Shown piece after piece: positions 34,525-43,148 of a stretch of DNA of 64,000 bases. The stretch is from positions 1-64,000 of the forward strand of contig NZ_BMEX01000007.1 of the NCBI RefSeq assembly GCF_014637345.1, in the 5' to 3' direction. The translations under genes were made by a program, and so were the position numbers. Within the stretch, counting starts at the first letter, position 1. Each line of letters opens with the position of its first letter. The notes under the pieces are model-generated. The model had not been told where the DNA came from, made no database searches, and saw nothing but the letters and a program-made list of their open reading frames with translations. Source of the DNA: Kroppenstedtia guangzhouensis (GTDB lineage: Bacteria; Bacillota; Bacilli; Thermoactinomycetales; DSM-45169).

Positions 34525-34562
34525 AAGACCACCCCTCCCGTCGGGGATGAGGGTGGTCTTTG
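34525..34562 (-). terminator. terminator of the DUF423 gene
   Basis: AAAGACCACCC/GGGTGGTCTTT forms a strong stem with flanking A and T runs. It can serve the minus-strand gene and also stop readthrough from the plus strand. Confidence 0.85.
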
Positions 34563-34565
34563 AAT

Positions 34566-34937
34566 TCACAGCTGTTTCACGGCGGCGGTGGCGATCAGCG
34601 CCCAGCCGATCAAGAAGGAGACACCACCGATGGGGGTGATGGCACCCAAAGCTTTCACTTGGGTCAGGGCCATTACATACAAACTTCCGGAAAACAGCAC
34701 AATTCCGGCCAGCAACAACCAACCGCCGATGAGAGCCGGAGTGGAGACACCGATTCGGCCCACCAACAGACCGACAAAGAGGAGACCCAAGGCGTGGGCC
34801 ATGTGATAGTGAGCCCCGGTCTGCCAGTTGGCCAGCATTCGCTCAGGCACATTGCCTTCCAGGCCGTGGGCGCCGAAGGCTCCCAAGGCGATGCTTAAAA
34901 ACATGTTAATGGCGCCGAGGAGGATGAACAGCTTCAT
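34566..34937 (-). CDS. DUF423 family membrane protein
   Basis: A 123-residue protein with four hydrophobic helices. The N-terminal LGAINMFLSIALGAFGAHGLEG with the GAFGAHGL signature identifies the YwdK/YgdD-type DUF423 family of unknown function. AGGGAGG on the minus strand fixes the start at 34937, dropping 23 non-homologous residues of the longer frame. It is divergent from the metal ATPase and shares its 330-bp intergenic region. Confidence 0.88.
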   Translation of the reverse strand: MKLFILLGAINMFLSIALGAFGAHGLEGNVPERMLANWQTGAHYHMAHALGLLFVGLLVGRIGVSTPALIGGWLLLAGIVLFSGSLYVMALTQVKALGAITPIGGVSFLIGWALIATAAVKQL

Positions 34938-35114
34938 CCCGCAAACCTCCCTTGAAGCAGAAGACCGGTTTGAACTCAGTATAAAGCTTTCCCGAACAAA
35001 ACGCACGCGGGTTCAACCCTTTGACAAAATTGAAGAATGGATTGCGACACCACGGCAGGAAGTGCACTGTCCTCATTTGGATTTCGTCTCTGGAAACCGT
35101 TTTGGAGACAAGGG

Positions 35115-35151
35115 TTTACAAATAATAAGTATTATATTATAATCGTTATAA
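35115..35151 (+). promoter_or_regulatory. promoter of the metal ATPase gene with overlapping PerR-like box
   Basis: TTTACA (35115-35120) and TATAAT (35138-35143) are 17 bp apart. TTATAATCGTTATAA (35137-35151) overlaps the -10 and matches the PerR consensus TTATAATnATTATAA with one mismatch. In Bacillus, PerR controls the homologous iron-exporting ATPase PfeT, so peroxide- or metal-dependent derepression is likely here. Confidence 0.7.
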
Positions 35152-35192
35152 ATTCGTTGACCTAAACCAAATCTCTTTCTGGACGCCAAAAT

Positions 35193-35207
35193 CGATAATC
35201 ATTCTCA
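35193..35207. promoter_or_regulatory. Fur-like box in the ATPase leader
   Basis: CGATAATCATTCTCA resembles the Fur 7-1-7 site TGATAATnATTATCA with two differences. It lies downstream of the promoter. Just after it, TGCTGTTTGCC/GGCAAACAGCA (35218-35244) forms an 11-bp leader hairpin without a strong T run. Roles are inference. Confidence 0.4.
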
Positions 35208-35268
35208 AGCTTGATCGTGCTGTTTGCCGAAAGGGCAAACAGCATGTTTCGTTCCCAGAGGAGTAACA

Positions 35269-37245
35269 ATGAATTTTATTCTCAATCCAACTTATCGCAG
35301 AGGGCAGGTGCGACCATTGATTGATACAAATGTAAAAGCGCCGGTTCGGATGGCGAAGGGGAACAGTCAACTCAAATCCGGCAGCAAGACCTGGTCTGAT
35401 GTGCTTCATACCCACGGGGAGGCGTTCGCAGCAGGTGTGAGTGGTCTCTTGATCGTGTTGGCTTGGTTGGGCGAAAGCCGCCTCGGGGCCATCTCCGTTC
35501 TTTTGTATCTGGCTGCATATGTGATCGGGGGGGTTGCCAAAGCCAAAGAGGGTGTTCTTGCTCTTGTAAAAGAAAGGAAATTGGATGTCAACCTCCTGAT
35601 GCTCCTGGCTGCCGCCGGAGCAGCAGGGATCGGATATTGGGCCGAAGGGGCGCTTCTGATCTTTATTTTTGCCTTGAGTGGTGCTTTAGAGGAGTATTCC
35701 CAGCAAAGGAGTCGCAGAGATCTGTCGGCTCTCCTCTCCCTGAAGCCGGAAACGGCGCGGATTTTGGTGAACGGGGAAGAGCGGGTGGTATCCATCGACG
35801 AATTGAGCGTGGGGGATTCGGTGCTGGTGAAACCCGGCGAACAGATTCCCGCTGACGGAACGGTAATCCGGGGAGCATCGGAAGTGAACCAGGCAACCAT
35901 CACCGGGGAGTCGGTTCCTGTGGAAAAAAACAAGGGGATGGAGGTTTTTGCCGGCACGATGAACGGAACCGGCTCCCTGCTCATTCGGGTGGATCGAAGG
36001 GAGGAGGAGAGCACTTTTTCCAAAATACTGCGTCTGGTTCGGGAAGCTGAGCAACAGGCTCCCCCTTCCCAAGGTAAGATCGACCGGTTGGAAGGGATCT
36101 ATGTCAAAGTCGTACTCGTGGTGACCGGTCTGTTGCTTCTTCTGCCTCCCGTCCTCCTCGGATGGAGCTGGGGAGACACGGTTTACCGGGCAATGGTGTT
36201 TATGGTGGTGGCTTCCCCCTGTGCCGTGGTCGCCTCGATTATGCCGGCGGTCCTCTCTGCCATGTCCCAGGGGGCTCGCAAGGGCCTCCTGTTCAAAGGT
36301 GGGGCTTATGTTCAAACGCTCTCCGAAATCCAGGTGGTCGCTTTTGATAAGACGGGGACTCTGACCCGGGGGGAACTTGCGGTCACGGATCTGATCCCGC
36401 TGGAAGGGATCGATGAGGGGCGGCTGTTGCAGGAGGCGGCGACTATGGAGTCTCTGTCGGAGCACCCCCTCGCCAGAGCCATTGTCAGTGAAGCGGAAGA
36501 GCGGGGGATCGCCTTTCGGCAGCCGGAACGGTTTGAATCCAAAACCGGCTGGGGTGTGAAGGCCGAATGGGACGGACAGGTTCGACGCCTGGGCAAGCCG
36601 GCGTGGCTTTTACCCGAGGGAATGTGGACTGATCCATTGAAGCGGTTGGAAGCGGAGGGAAAGACGGTGGTCTGTCTCGCCGATGAATCGGGACCTATGG
36701 GGCTGATCGCTTTAAAGGATACGATCCGTCCAGAAGCGAAGGAAGCTGTGGAACAGTTGAAGAAGCTGGGGGTGACCCCGGTGATGCTGACAGGGGATCG
36801 TTCCTGGACAGCGGAGGCGATCGCCCGGCAAGCGGGAATCGAACAGGTCCGGGCAGAGCTGCTCCCGGAAGAGAAGGTAAAAGCGATCCGTGAACTGGAG
36901 AAAACCTACGGTCCCACGGTCATGGTGGGGGACGGGGTGAATGATGCACCAGCGCTGGCGGGTGCCACCGTTGGAATTGCCATGGGAGCGGCGGGAAGTG
37001 ATGTTGCCCTGGAGACAGCCCGGGTGGTCCTGATGAATGATGATCTGAACAAAGTGGCGGAGGCGATCGCTCTTGGCAAGCGAACCTGGAAGATCATCCG
37101 GCAGAACTTGATCTTTGCTCTTGGGGTGATCGCACTCCTGATCACCGCCAACTTCATCCAGGGGATCCCGTTGCCTTTGGGGGTGGTGGGCCATGAAGGC
37201 AGCACCTTGCTGGTGATCCTGAACGGTTTGCGACTGTTGAAATAA
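35269..37245 (+). CDS. heavy-metal P1B-type ATPase, P1B-4-like (probable Fe(II)/Co(II) exporter)
   Basis: A 658-residue metal-transporting P-type ATPase. The actuator motif TGES is near residue 213. The transmembrane metal-site motif is SPC (FMVVASPCAVV, near 318), which is the P1B-4 form rather than CPC. The phosphorylation motif DKTGTLT is near 363, and GDGVNDAPALAG lies near 560. It has no N-terminal cysteine metal-binding domain. P1B-4 pumps such as PfeT export ferrous iron, cobalt or zinc, and the PerR/Fur-like sites upstream favour iron. AGAGGAG fixes the start at 35269. Confidence 0.85.
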   Translation: MNFILNPTYRRGQVRPLIDTNVKAPVRMAKGNSQLKSGSKTWSDVLHTHGEAFAAGVSGLLIVLAWLGESRLGAISVLLYLAAYVIGGVAKAKEGVLALVKERKLDVNLLMLLAAAGAAGIGYWAEGALLIFIFALSGALEEYSQQRSRRDLSALLSLKPETARILVNGEERVVSIDELSVGDSVLVKPGEQIPADGTVIRGASEVNQATITGESVPVEKNKGMEVFAGTMNGTGSLLIRVDRREEESTFSKILRLVREAEQQAPPSQGKIDRLEGIYVKVVLVVTGLLLLLPPVLLGWSWGDTVYRAMVFMVVASPCAVVASIMPAVLSAMSQGARKGLLFKGGAYVQTLSEIQVVAFDKTGTLTRGELAVTDLIPLEGIDEGRLLQEAATMESLSEHPLARAIVSEAEERGIAFRQPERFESKTGWGVKAEWDGQVRRLGKPAWLLPEGMWTDPLKRLEAEGKTVVCLADESGPMGLIALKDTIRPEAKEAVEQLKKLGVTPVMLTGDRSWTAEAIARQAGIEQVRAELLPEEKVKAIRELEKTYGPTVMVGDGVNDAPALAGATVGIAMGAAGSDVALETARVVLMNDDLNKVAEAIALGKRTWKIIRQNLIFALGVIALLITANFIQGIPLPLGVVGHEGSTLLVILNGLRLLK

Positions 37246-37266
37246 CCGGTTCTGCAAAAATAAACG

Positions 37267-37300
37267 AAATCCGGCCCTGGGAAACAGGTCCGGTTTTTTT
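37267..37300 (+). terminator. terminator after the metal ATPase gene
   Basis: ATCCGGCCCTG pairs with CAGGTCCGG, followed by a run of seven T. The 300 bases up to the MFS gene hold only a promoter. Confidence 0.85.
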
Positions 37301-37474
37301 GTGGGTTCCGTTAGGCAGTCCGCTTTATCGGATCTCCGAGAAAGAGTCGCAGAATAACTTTTTCCATTGTCCGGGACAAGGCCGGTGTTTTCCTATAGTG
37401 ATAATTTCCTGCTTGTTCCGATGGGTTGGGATTTCCTGTCAAACGGAGACAAAATCGTGATGTTCCTTTTCCCC

Positions 37475-37503
37475 TTTACTAAAGTCAATTTCACCACTAA
37501 AAT
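37475..37503 (+). promoter_or_regulatory. candidate promoter of the MFS/HTH gene pair
   Basis: TTTACT (37475-37480) and TAAAAT (37498-37503) are 17 bp apart. The arms GTCAATTT (37484) and AAATTTTGAC (to about 37513) form an imperfect dyad across the -10 that could be an operator, perhaps for the downstream HTH protein. Confidence 0.45.
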
Positions 37504-37613
37504 AAATTTTGACGATGAAATATGTTTTACAAAACCCGTCCGTAGACGGGGGGATGGCCAACCGAAGCCGGTGGGATGTCTCGGGTCGGCGGGTTAGGAT
37601 GGACCGAGGGGGG

Positions 37614-38876
37614 ATGCAAGTGGATAATCTTGCGGTAAATATGGAATTAGAAGCAGAAAAAACCGGGGGGCCGTTGTTTCGCAATCGCCGGTTTATGATG
37701 GTGTGGTTGGCGGGCACTCTGTCCGGGCTCGCCTTATCTGTCTATTTGTTGACAGAGTCCTGGTATGTGGTGCGGGGATTGGGACACCCGGAAGGATTGG
37801 GATGGGTATTGATGGTCACCTCCCTCCCCCGGCTCTTTCTGATGGTGCTTGGAGGAGTGGCAGCGGATCGCTTTTCCAAGACACGGATTCTTTTTTGGTC
37901 GGATTTTACCCGGTGTCTGCTGGTGGCGGGGATGGTGGGATTGTTGGCCGTTGGAGGTCTTTCCTATGGAGTGTTGATCGTTTTTGCATTGTGTTTCGGT
38001 GTTTTGGATGCTTTCTTTTGGCCGGCGGCCCAATCCCTCATCCCCCTTCTGGTAACCAGAGAGCAACTCACCCGGGCCAATGCCCTGGTACAGACGACTC
38101 AGCAGGTTTCCATGGTGGTGGGGCCGGCGCTGGCGGGCTTCGCCGTCGCTTATGGCTCCTTCACCGCCTCCTTCGGATTGGCCGCCGTGTTTCTGCTACT
38201 GGCGAGTATCGTCATCCTGTTTGTCAAGATGGAACAGGCGGGAAGTAGTTTATCCCGGCCAGCCACTTCTCCGTTGGAGGAGTTGAAAGAGGGAATCCGT
38301 TATGCCCGGCAAACCCGGTTTGTGTTTGTCATTATCGGAATCAGCATGTTCACCAATTTGGTTTTGGTTGGGCCGGGACAGATCTCCCTTCCGGTGATGG
38401 TGGATCAATATCTGAAGGGAAATGCGCTCGATCTCAGCTATCTGGAGAGTGCCTTCGCCGGCGGCATGGTGCTGGGAGCGGTGTGGATCGGCTGGCTCAA
38501 TCTCCGGCGCCGGCGGGCGGTGATCAATATTTTCCTCATCAGTCTGGTGGGGGTGATGCTTGCGCTTTTCGGGCAAGTGAGCACCATGTGGCAGGCCTTG
38601 CCTGTCTTGGTCTTTTTCGGTGCCTTCCTGTCGGCGGGCAACATCCTGGGACAATCGATGATTCAGGAAAGGGTGGAACCGGATAAATTAGGGAGAGTCT
38701 CCAGTCTGCTGGCCACAGGTTCCATGGGGCTCATCCCTCTTTCCCACGGATTGGTCTCCATCATTCTGTCCATGGGAGTTCCGATGCCTTGGATCCTCCT
38801 GGTCGCAGGCATCATGATGACTTTCTTTATGTGGGGTGTTCTGTGGCGGGCGAAAATGGTTTGGACTTGGGATTGA
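37614..38876 (+). CDS. MFS transporter
   Basis: A major facilitator of about 420 residues with 12 predicted helices. The first starts at FMMVWLAGTLSGLALSVYLL and the loop 2-3 motif GGVAADRFSKTRIL is typical of the MFS-3/enterobactin-exporter-like group. The C-terminal half resumes with RFVFVIIGISMFTNLV. The start is uncertain: in-frame ATGs lie at 37509, 37554, 37599, 37614 and 37641, and none has an ideally spaced ribosome binding site. It is followed 75 bases later by a winged-helix regulator, suggesting regulated efflux. Substrate unknown. Confidence 0.82.
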   Translation: MQVDNLAVNMELEAEKTGGPLFRNRRFMMVWLAGTLSGLALSVYLLTESWYVVRGLGHPEGLGWVLMVTSLPRLFLMVLGGVAADRFSKTRILFWSDFTRCLLVAGMVGLLAVGGLSYGVLIVFALCFGVLDAFFWPAAQSLIPLLVTREQLTRANALVQTTQQVSMVVGPALAGFAVAYGSFTASFGLAAVFLLLASIVILFVKMEQAGSSLSRPATSPLEELKEGIRYARQTRFVFVIIGISMFTNLVLVGPGQISLPVMVDQYLKGNALDLSYLESAFAGGMVLGAVWIGWLNLRRRRAVINIFLISLVGVMLALFGQVSTMWQALPVLVFFGAFLSAGNILGQSMIQERVEPDKLGRVSSLLATGSMGLIPLSHGLVSIILSMGVPMPWILLVAGIMMTFFMWGVLWRAKMVWTWD

Positions 38877-38951
38877 ACCCTTGCTCGTACAGGCTGGGTC
38901 GGGTGTGTTATCCTGTGGGAAAGCGCTTCAGGGACAAGGAGGCACCCGGTT

Positions 38952-39653
38952 TTGACCAAATGGAGAAAGATTGACAATATCGAGCTGATGAAGTTGGTCT
39001 CCGATCCCCGTCGGCATCGGATCCTTCATCTGTGCACCGATGAGCCGCGGACGGTGAAACAACTGGCGGAAGCCTTGGGGGAGCAGCCTTCCCGTCTCTA
39101 TTATCACGTGAACAAACTGGTGGAGTTTCAGATGCTGGAAGTGGTCGAGACCCGTCAAGTGGGTAACCTGACGGAGCGATTTTACAGAGCGGTCAACCTC
39201 AGTGATGTTTTCTATCGGACCGATCCGAAAGTGCTGGCGGAGAACCCCCATCTGGCGATTGCGGCGATCCGGCAGAAGGTGGATCCCGGTCTGGGCATGT
39301 TTGCAAAGATGCCCCGCATCTTGCAAGAGAGGGAGCAGGCGGGTCAGGAGATCGAGAAGTTCCCCTATCACCTTACGATCGACAGCAACACCGAATACAT
39401 CACCGCCAAAGAATGGATGGAGTCCCTCAGGCGAATTCATGAGGCCTGGGGGCAAGCGCGAGAAGGGATCACTCAGTGGCCGGATCCTGATTTCCCCTAC
39501 CCTTTTGAGGAGGAGAATGAAAAGGGCACCTATCAATATGTGTTGATCAGTTATCGGATCGAAGACGCCCAGCGGTTGGGCTTGATTCCTCCATACGGTG
39601 ATGAAGAAGAGACGCGGAAACAGCAGGAGACTGACGAGGATAAAAGCCCCTGA
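38952..39653 (+). CDS. ArsR/HTH_20-type winged-helix transcriptional regulator
   Basis: A 233-residue DNA-binding protein. The N-terminal winged helix (about 10-80) shows LMKLVSDPRRHRILHLC, TVKQLAEALGEQPSRLYYHVNKLVE (recognition helix) and a wing ending NLTERFYRAV. The remaining 150 residues are an effector-like region without a recognised family. It lacks a CxC-type metal site, so it is probably not an arsenic sensor. The TTG start has AAGGAGG nine bases upstream. It probably controls the upstream MFS gene. Confidence 0.82.
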   Translation: MTKWRKIDNIELMKLVSDPRRHRILHLCTDEPRTVKQLAEALGEQPSRLYYHVNKLVEFQMLEVVETRQVGNLTERFYRAVNLSDVFYRTDPKVLAENPHLAIAAIRQKVDPGLGMFAKMPRILQEREQAGQEIEKFPYHLTIDSNTEYITAKEWMESLRRIHEAWGQAREGITQWPDPDFPYPFEEENEKGTYQYVLISYRIEDAQRLGLIPPYGDEEETRKQQETDEDKSP

Positions 39654-39683
39654 ACCGGATCATGGGACCAAAGTCTGAGAGCG

Positions 39684-39709
39684 GCCCCGTCCGGGACGGG
39701 GCTTTTTTT
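39684..39709 (+). terminator. terminator after the HTH regulator gene
   Basis: GCCCCGTC/GACGGGGC with a 3-nt loop is followed by seven T. Confidence 0.93.
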
Positions 39710-39815
39710 GTAGCCGAATGACAGGCTTCTGCAGGAGGAGTGGAAAAAAGGGAATGACATCCTCTTTTTGAAAAAAAGGATACTTCTCTGCCGGTATTTT
39801 TTGCCGAATTTTTTT

Positions 39816-39845
39816 TGAAACGTTTAGGGGGGGGTCGTTGTCTAA
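39816..39845 (+). promoter_or_regulatory. candidate ECF-type promoter of the sigma/anti-sigma operon
   Basis: TGAAACGTTT (39816-39825) followed by CGTTGTCTAA (39836-39845) resembles ECF promoters with a GAAAC -35 and a CGTC/GTCTAA-type -10. The spacing is slightly short for the TGAAAC-N16-CGTA form. It suggests that the sigma factor drives its own operon. Confidence 0.45.
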
Positions 39846-39872
39846 CAGGTGGGAAGGAAAGGAGGGTGAACA

Positions 39873-40487
39873 ATGATATTGAAGTCGGCTCATTCGCTCC
39901 CGGCAAAATCCAGAATCCAAACTTCCACCGATAGTCGGACGGAGAAGTGGAGAGATCGGATCGAGAAAGCGAGAAAGGGAGATGCCCAGGCATTTCAAGA
40001 ACTGATTGAAGAAGAAAAAAACAAACTTTACCGCATGGCCTATCTGTATGTGAGAAATGAAAATGATGCTCTGGATCTTGTACAAGAGACTGTATACAAA
40101 GCCTATGTATCCATTCAGGGCTTAAAGAACGGGATCCACTTTCCGACTTGGTTGACCCGGATCTTAATCAACAATGCACTGAACCTGTTGAAAAAAAAGA
40201 AACGGGTGCTTCCGATGCATGAACTGGTTTCTTTCCAGCCGTATACAGATCAGCGAAGGGAAGAGAGGATGGACTTGCTCGAAGCAGTCAACAAATTGGA
40301 AGAAAAATATAAAACCGTTGTGATTCTCAGGTATTACAGGGATTTGACGATCGGACAAATCGCTGAAGTGTTGCAATGTCCCGAAGGGACGGTAAAGACA
40401 AATCTGCACCGTGCGATTGCACAATTAAAATCGATGTTAAAGGAGGAGGGATCAGATGAACCGCCTTTTGTCCAATCTGAAAAATGA
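39873..40487 (+). CDS. ECF-type RNA polymerase sigma factor
   Basis: A 204-residue sigma factor. Region 2 spans about residues 35-100 (AFQELIEEEKNKLYRMAYLYVRNENDALDLVQETVYKAY, key part DALDLVQET) and region 4 about 140-190 (TIGQIAEVLQCPEGTVKTNLHRA). The extra about 25 N-terminal residues may not be translated; GGAGGG precedes the ATG at 39873. The downstream gene overlaps by 32 bases and encodes a membrane protein with an anti-sigma-like layout. It resembles SigV/ECF factors of Bacillales. Confidence 0.88.
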   Translation: MILKSAHSLPAKSRIQTSTDSRTEKWRDRIEKARKGDAQAFQELIEEEKNKLYRMAYLYVRNENDALDLVQETVYKAYVSIQGLKNGIHFPTWLTRILINNALNLLKKKKRVLPMHELVSFQPYTDQRREERMDLLEAVNKLEEKYKTVVILRYYRDLTIGQIAEVLQCPEGTVKTNLHRAIAQLKSMLKEEGSDEPPFVQSEK

Positions 40488-41472
40488 GGTTGAACAAATC
40501 AAGGTCCCTGAAGACAAGTTGGATGCTGCGATTAAACGTGCAATCAAAAAAGGGGATAAGAAAAAATGGAGCTGGGGAAAGAAGATTGCATTCTTCAACA
40601 GTGCAGCAGTCCTGCTGGTCAGTTTGTTGATCGGATCGGCCTTTGTTTCCCCCGCAATGGCCGAAGTTGCTTCCAAAATCCCCTATTTAAATCAAGTTTT
40701 CCAATCCAGAGATGTGGGAACCTTGATTCATGAGGAATTAAAGAATAAAGGTTACAAAATCCAGGGGATTGGTGTGATGTACAGTCCAAGAAAAACACTG
40801 ACCATCGATATGAAGGGGTCAGAGCAATATATTGACGATGTGAAAGAAGAGGTCAAACAAATTGCGAAGGATGTATTGGAGTCAAAAGGCTATGATGCCT
40901 ACAGGATTGAGGTGAACAAAGCTGTAGAGCCTGACCCGGATCCCGAGACCCGGGAGGAAGTCAAGAATTTTGATCAATTGTATAAGAAGATCACAAAAGA
41001 GTTAAAGAGCAGGAAACTCAACTTTGTCTCGATGGGGATCACACTCAAACCGAAGACGATCAGTATTGAGGTTCCTGATACAGAGGCACGGCTGGATGAG
41101 GTTAGAAAAACAGTTCATCAGGTTTTGGAAAAGGAGGGGCTGAAGAAGTTTTCGGTAGAAATTCGAAGCGTCAAACTTGAAGCGAAACAAAAAGAAGATA
41201 AATGGGCTCATATCGTCGGCGAGATCGCGGAAGGACTTATGGCCAAAAAGGAATACAAGGTGACCGGTATATCCTATTCCCTCCAACATGAAGCACTTCA
41301 AATCACATTGACAACCTCGGTGCAAAGTGGGGATCCAGAGGCCAAAAAACATGGTAAGAAGATTGAACAAACGATTCAACAATTTTTGGAGTCAAAGGAG
41401 ATGAAGGATTGGGTGGAAGATCAACGGTACGGTATTGTAGTATATAGCAAAGATAAAAAGAAAATAAACTGA
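40456..41472 (+). CDS. membrane-anchored anti-sigma-like protein, DUF4179/DUF4030-like
   Basis: A 338-residue protein with a cytoplasmic N-terminus of about 45 residues, one membrane helix (about 48-65, NSAAVLLVSLLIGSAFVSP) and a large exterior. The exterior contains two or three related segments, each starting GYKIQGIGVMYSPRKTLTID-, LNFVSMGITLKPKTISIEV- or YKVTGISYSLQHEALQIT-like, which suggests an internal repeat. The 32-base overlap with the sigma gene implies coupled synthesis and a sequestering role. The family assignment is tentative. Confidence 0.75.
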   Translation: MNRLLSNLKNEVEQIKVPEDKLDAAIKRAIKKGDKKKWSWGKKIAFFNSAAVLLVSLLIGSAFVSPAMAEVASKIPYLNQVFQSRDVGTLIHEELKNKGYKIQGIGVMYSPRKTLTIDMKGSEQYIDDVKEEVKQIAKDVLESKGYDAYRIEVNKAVEPDPDPETREEVKNFDQLYKKITKELKSRKLNFVSMGITLKPKTISIEVPDTEARLDEVRKTVHQVLEKEGLKKFSVEIRSVKLEAKQKEDKWAHIVGEIAEGLMAKKEYKVTGISYSLQHEALQITLTTSVQSGDPEAKKHGKKIEQTIQQFLESKEMKDWVEDQRYGIVVYSKDKKKIN

Positions 41473-41522
41473 CCATCGATCTGCTTTGAGAACAGATTCC
41501 ATTGCATATCGGTTCAGTTGCA

Positions 41523-41566
41523 AAGAGCCAAAAATCTGACTGGGCAGGTTTTTGGCTCTTTTTTTG
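41523..41566 (+). terminator. terminator after the sigma/anti-sigma operon
   Basis: AAGAGCCAAAAATCTG pairs fully with CAGGTTTTTGGCTCTT (one G-U pair), followed by more T residues. Confidence 0.93.
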
Positions 41567-41583
41567 AAAACAGGAGACTGGTA

Positions 41584-41643
41584 ATCTCCCGAGGATTCAG
41601 CTTTTGTTCCCGCTCTTTTTATATTCGAAAGACCTCGGGAGAT
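41584..41643. repeat. long-looped inverted repeat at the floT 3' end
   Basis: ATCTCCCGAGG (41584-41594) and CCTCGGGAGAT (41633-41643) are perfect 11-bp inverted arms with a 38-bp loop. The right arm overlaps the floT stop codon region. It may act as a transcript-end structure for the minus-strand operon; there is no T run. Confidence 0.5.
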
Positions 41644-43148
41644 CACTCCTGTGTCGCTTTCTTTTCTTTGGTCGGGAGGGACTGGAGAGGTTTTTCTTCC
41701 TCCTCTCCGGAGGTGGTGTTTCGGATCATCTCGTTCAGGTCGAGGCCGGAGACTTGTTTCACCATTTCCGGGGCTTGGGCCATCAGTTGGGTGATATAGT
41801 TGCTCACCTTAGCGGCCCCATCTCCGCCGTTGCCGGAATCGACAACAGTGATCTTGTCGATGCGGGACATCGGTTCTGCCACCTTACCGGCCAATTCAGG
41901 CAGCATCTTGGCGATCAGATCGAGGATAGCCGCCTGGCCGTAGCGTTCAAAGGCTTCCGCCAACTTTTCTTTGGCTTCCGCCTCGGCCAGCCCTTTGGCC
42001 CGGATCACATCAGCTTGGGCCATCCCTTCGGATTTTTCAACTTCCGCCCGGGCTTTCCCCTGGGCTTTTTGTGCTTCCGCATCAGCGATCCCTTTGGTGC
42101 GGATCGCTTCCGCTTCGGCCCGGGCTTGGGCTTCCCGTTCAAAGCGGGCGGCTTCGGCGGACTGTTCCTTGGCGTAACGGTCGGCGTCCGCCTTTTTGCG
42201 GACCTCGGCATCATATTGTTTTTCCCGGCGGAGAATCTCTTTCTCCTCCAGCTCGATGGCTTTCTGTTTCCGCACCAGTTCGATCTTCATCTCTTCATCG
42301 ACAACCTGCTGTTTATAGCGGTTTTCCTGCAGTTGATAAGCTTGGTCGGCTTCCGCTTTTTTCATGTCCTGTTCAATCTTGAACTGGGCGATCTTCAGTT
42401 CTTTCTCTTTTTCCGCCTCAGCGATGTTCGTTTCGGAGATTAAAGTGGCTTTGGTCCCTTCTTCCCGGGCTTTGGAAGTCTGGATTTCCGTATCCCGGCG
42501 GGCATTGGCTTCGGCGATGTCCGCATCCCGGCGAACGGCGGCGATCCGGGGACGGCCCAGGGCATCCAGGTAGCCGTTGTTGTCACGGACATCCTTGATG
42601 GTGAACGAGACGATGGACAATCCCATCTTCTTTAGATCTTTGGCTGCCACGGTGTGCACTTCCTGGGCGAACCGATCACGGTTTTTGTAGATCTCCTCCA
42701 CGGTCATCGTCCCCAGAATGGCCCGGAGATGGCCTTCCAGTACCTCTTCGGCCTCATCCTTGAGGGTGTCCACATCCTTGCCCATAAATTGTTCGGCGGC
42801 AGTGGCCACATCTTCCAGAGAGCCGCCGATTTTGATGATGGCGACGCCGTCGGCCATCACCGGCACACCCTGTTCAGTGTAGACTTCCGGGGTGGAAACG
42901 GTCAGTTTGTGGGAGAGAAGGGAGAGGCGTTCTGCCCGTTGAAAGATCGGAAGGATAAAGGCGCCGCCGCCCCGGATGATCTTCATCTTTTTTCCCGAGG
43001 CGTCAGTGGTGGAATTTTTTCCGCCCAGCATACTTCCGGTTACAATCATGGCTTCATCGGCACCGACGGTTTTATACCGAGCCCAAAAGCAAATGGCCAG
43101 CACGATGAAGACGATGGCGGCCAAGGCCACGGTGGTCAGGGTGGTCAC
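41643..43148 (-). CDS. floT: flotillin-like protein FloT
   Basis: A 501-residue scaffold protein of membrane microdomains. One N-terminal membrane segment (LAAIVFIVLAICFWARY) is followed by an SPFH/PHB domain (about 30-190) and then a long coiled-coil region rich in Glu, Ala and Lys (about 200-400). The C-terminal oligomerisation part has MLPELAGKVAEPMSRIDKITVVD. Sequence and length match YuaG/FloT of Bacillus. The GTG start overlaps the yuaF stop in GTGA, and AAGGAGTG lies upstream. Confidence 0.93.
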   Translation of the reverse strand: MTTLTTVALAAIVFIVLAICFWARYKTVGADEAMIVTGSMLGGKNSTTDASGKKMKIIRGGGAFILPIFQRAERLSLLSHKLTVSTPEVYTEQGVPVMADGVAIIKIGGSLEDVATAAEQFMGKDVDTLKDEAEEVLEGHLRAILGTMTVEEIYKNRDRFAQEVHTVAAKDLKKMGLSIVSFTIKDVRDNNGYLDALGRPRIAAVRRDADIAEANARRDTEIQTSKAREEGTKATLISETNIAEAEKEKELKIAQFKIEQDMKKAEADQAYQLQENRYKQQVVDEEMKIELVRKQKAIELEEKEILRREKQYDAEVRKKADADRYAKEQSAEAARFEREAQARAEAEAIRTKGIADAEAQKAQGKARAEVEKSEGMAQADVIRAKGLAEAEAKEKLAEAFERYGQAAILDLIAKMLPELAGKVAEPMSRIDKITVVDSGNGGDGAAKVSNYITQLMAQAPEMVKQVSGLDLNEMIRNTTSGEEEEKPLQSLPTKEKKATQE

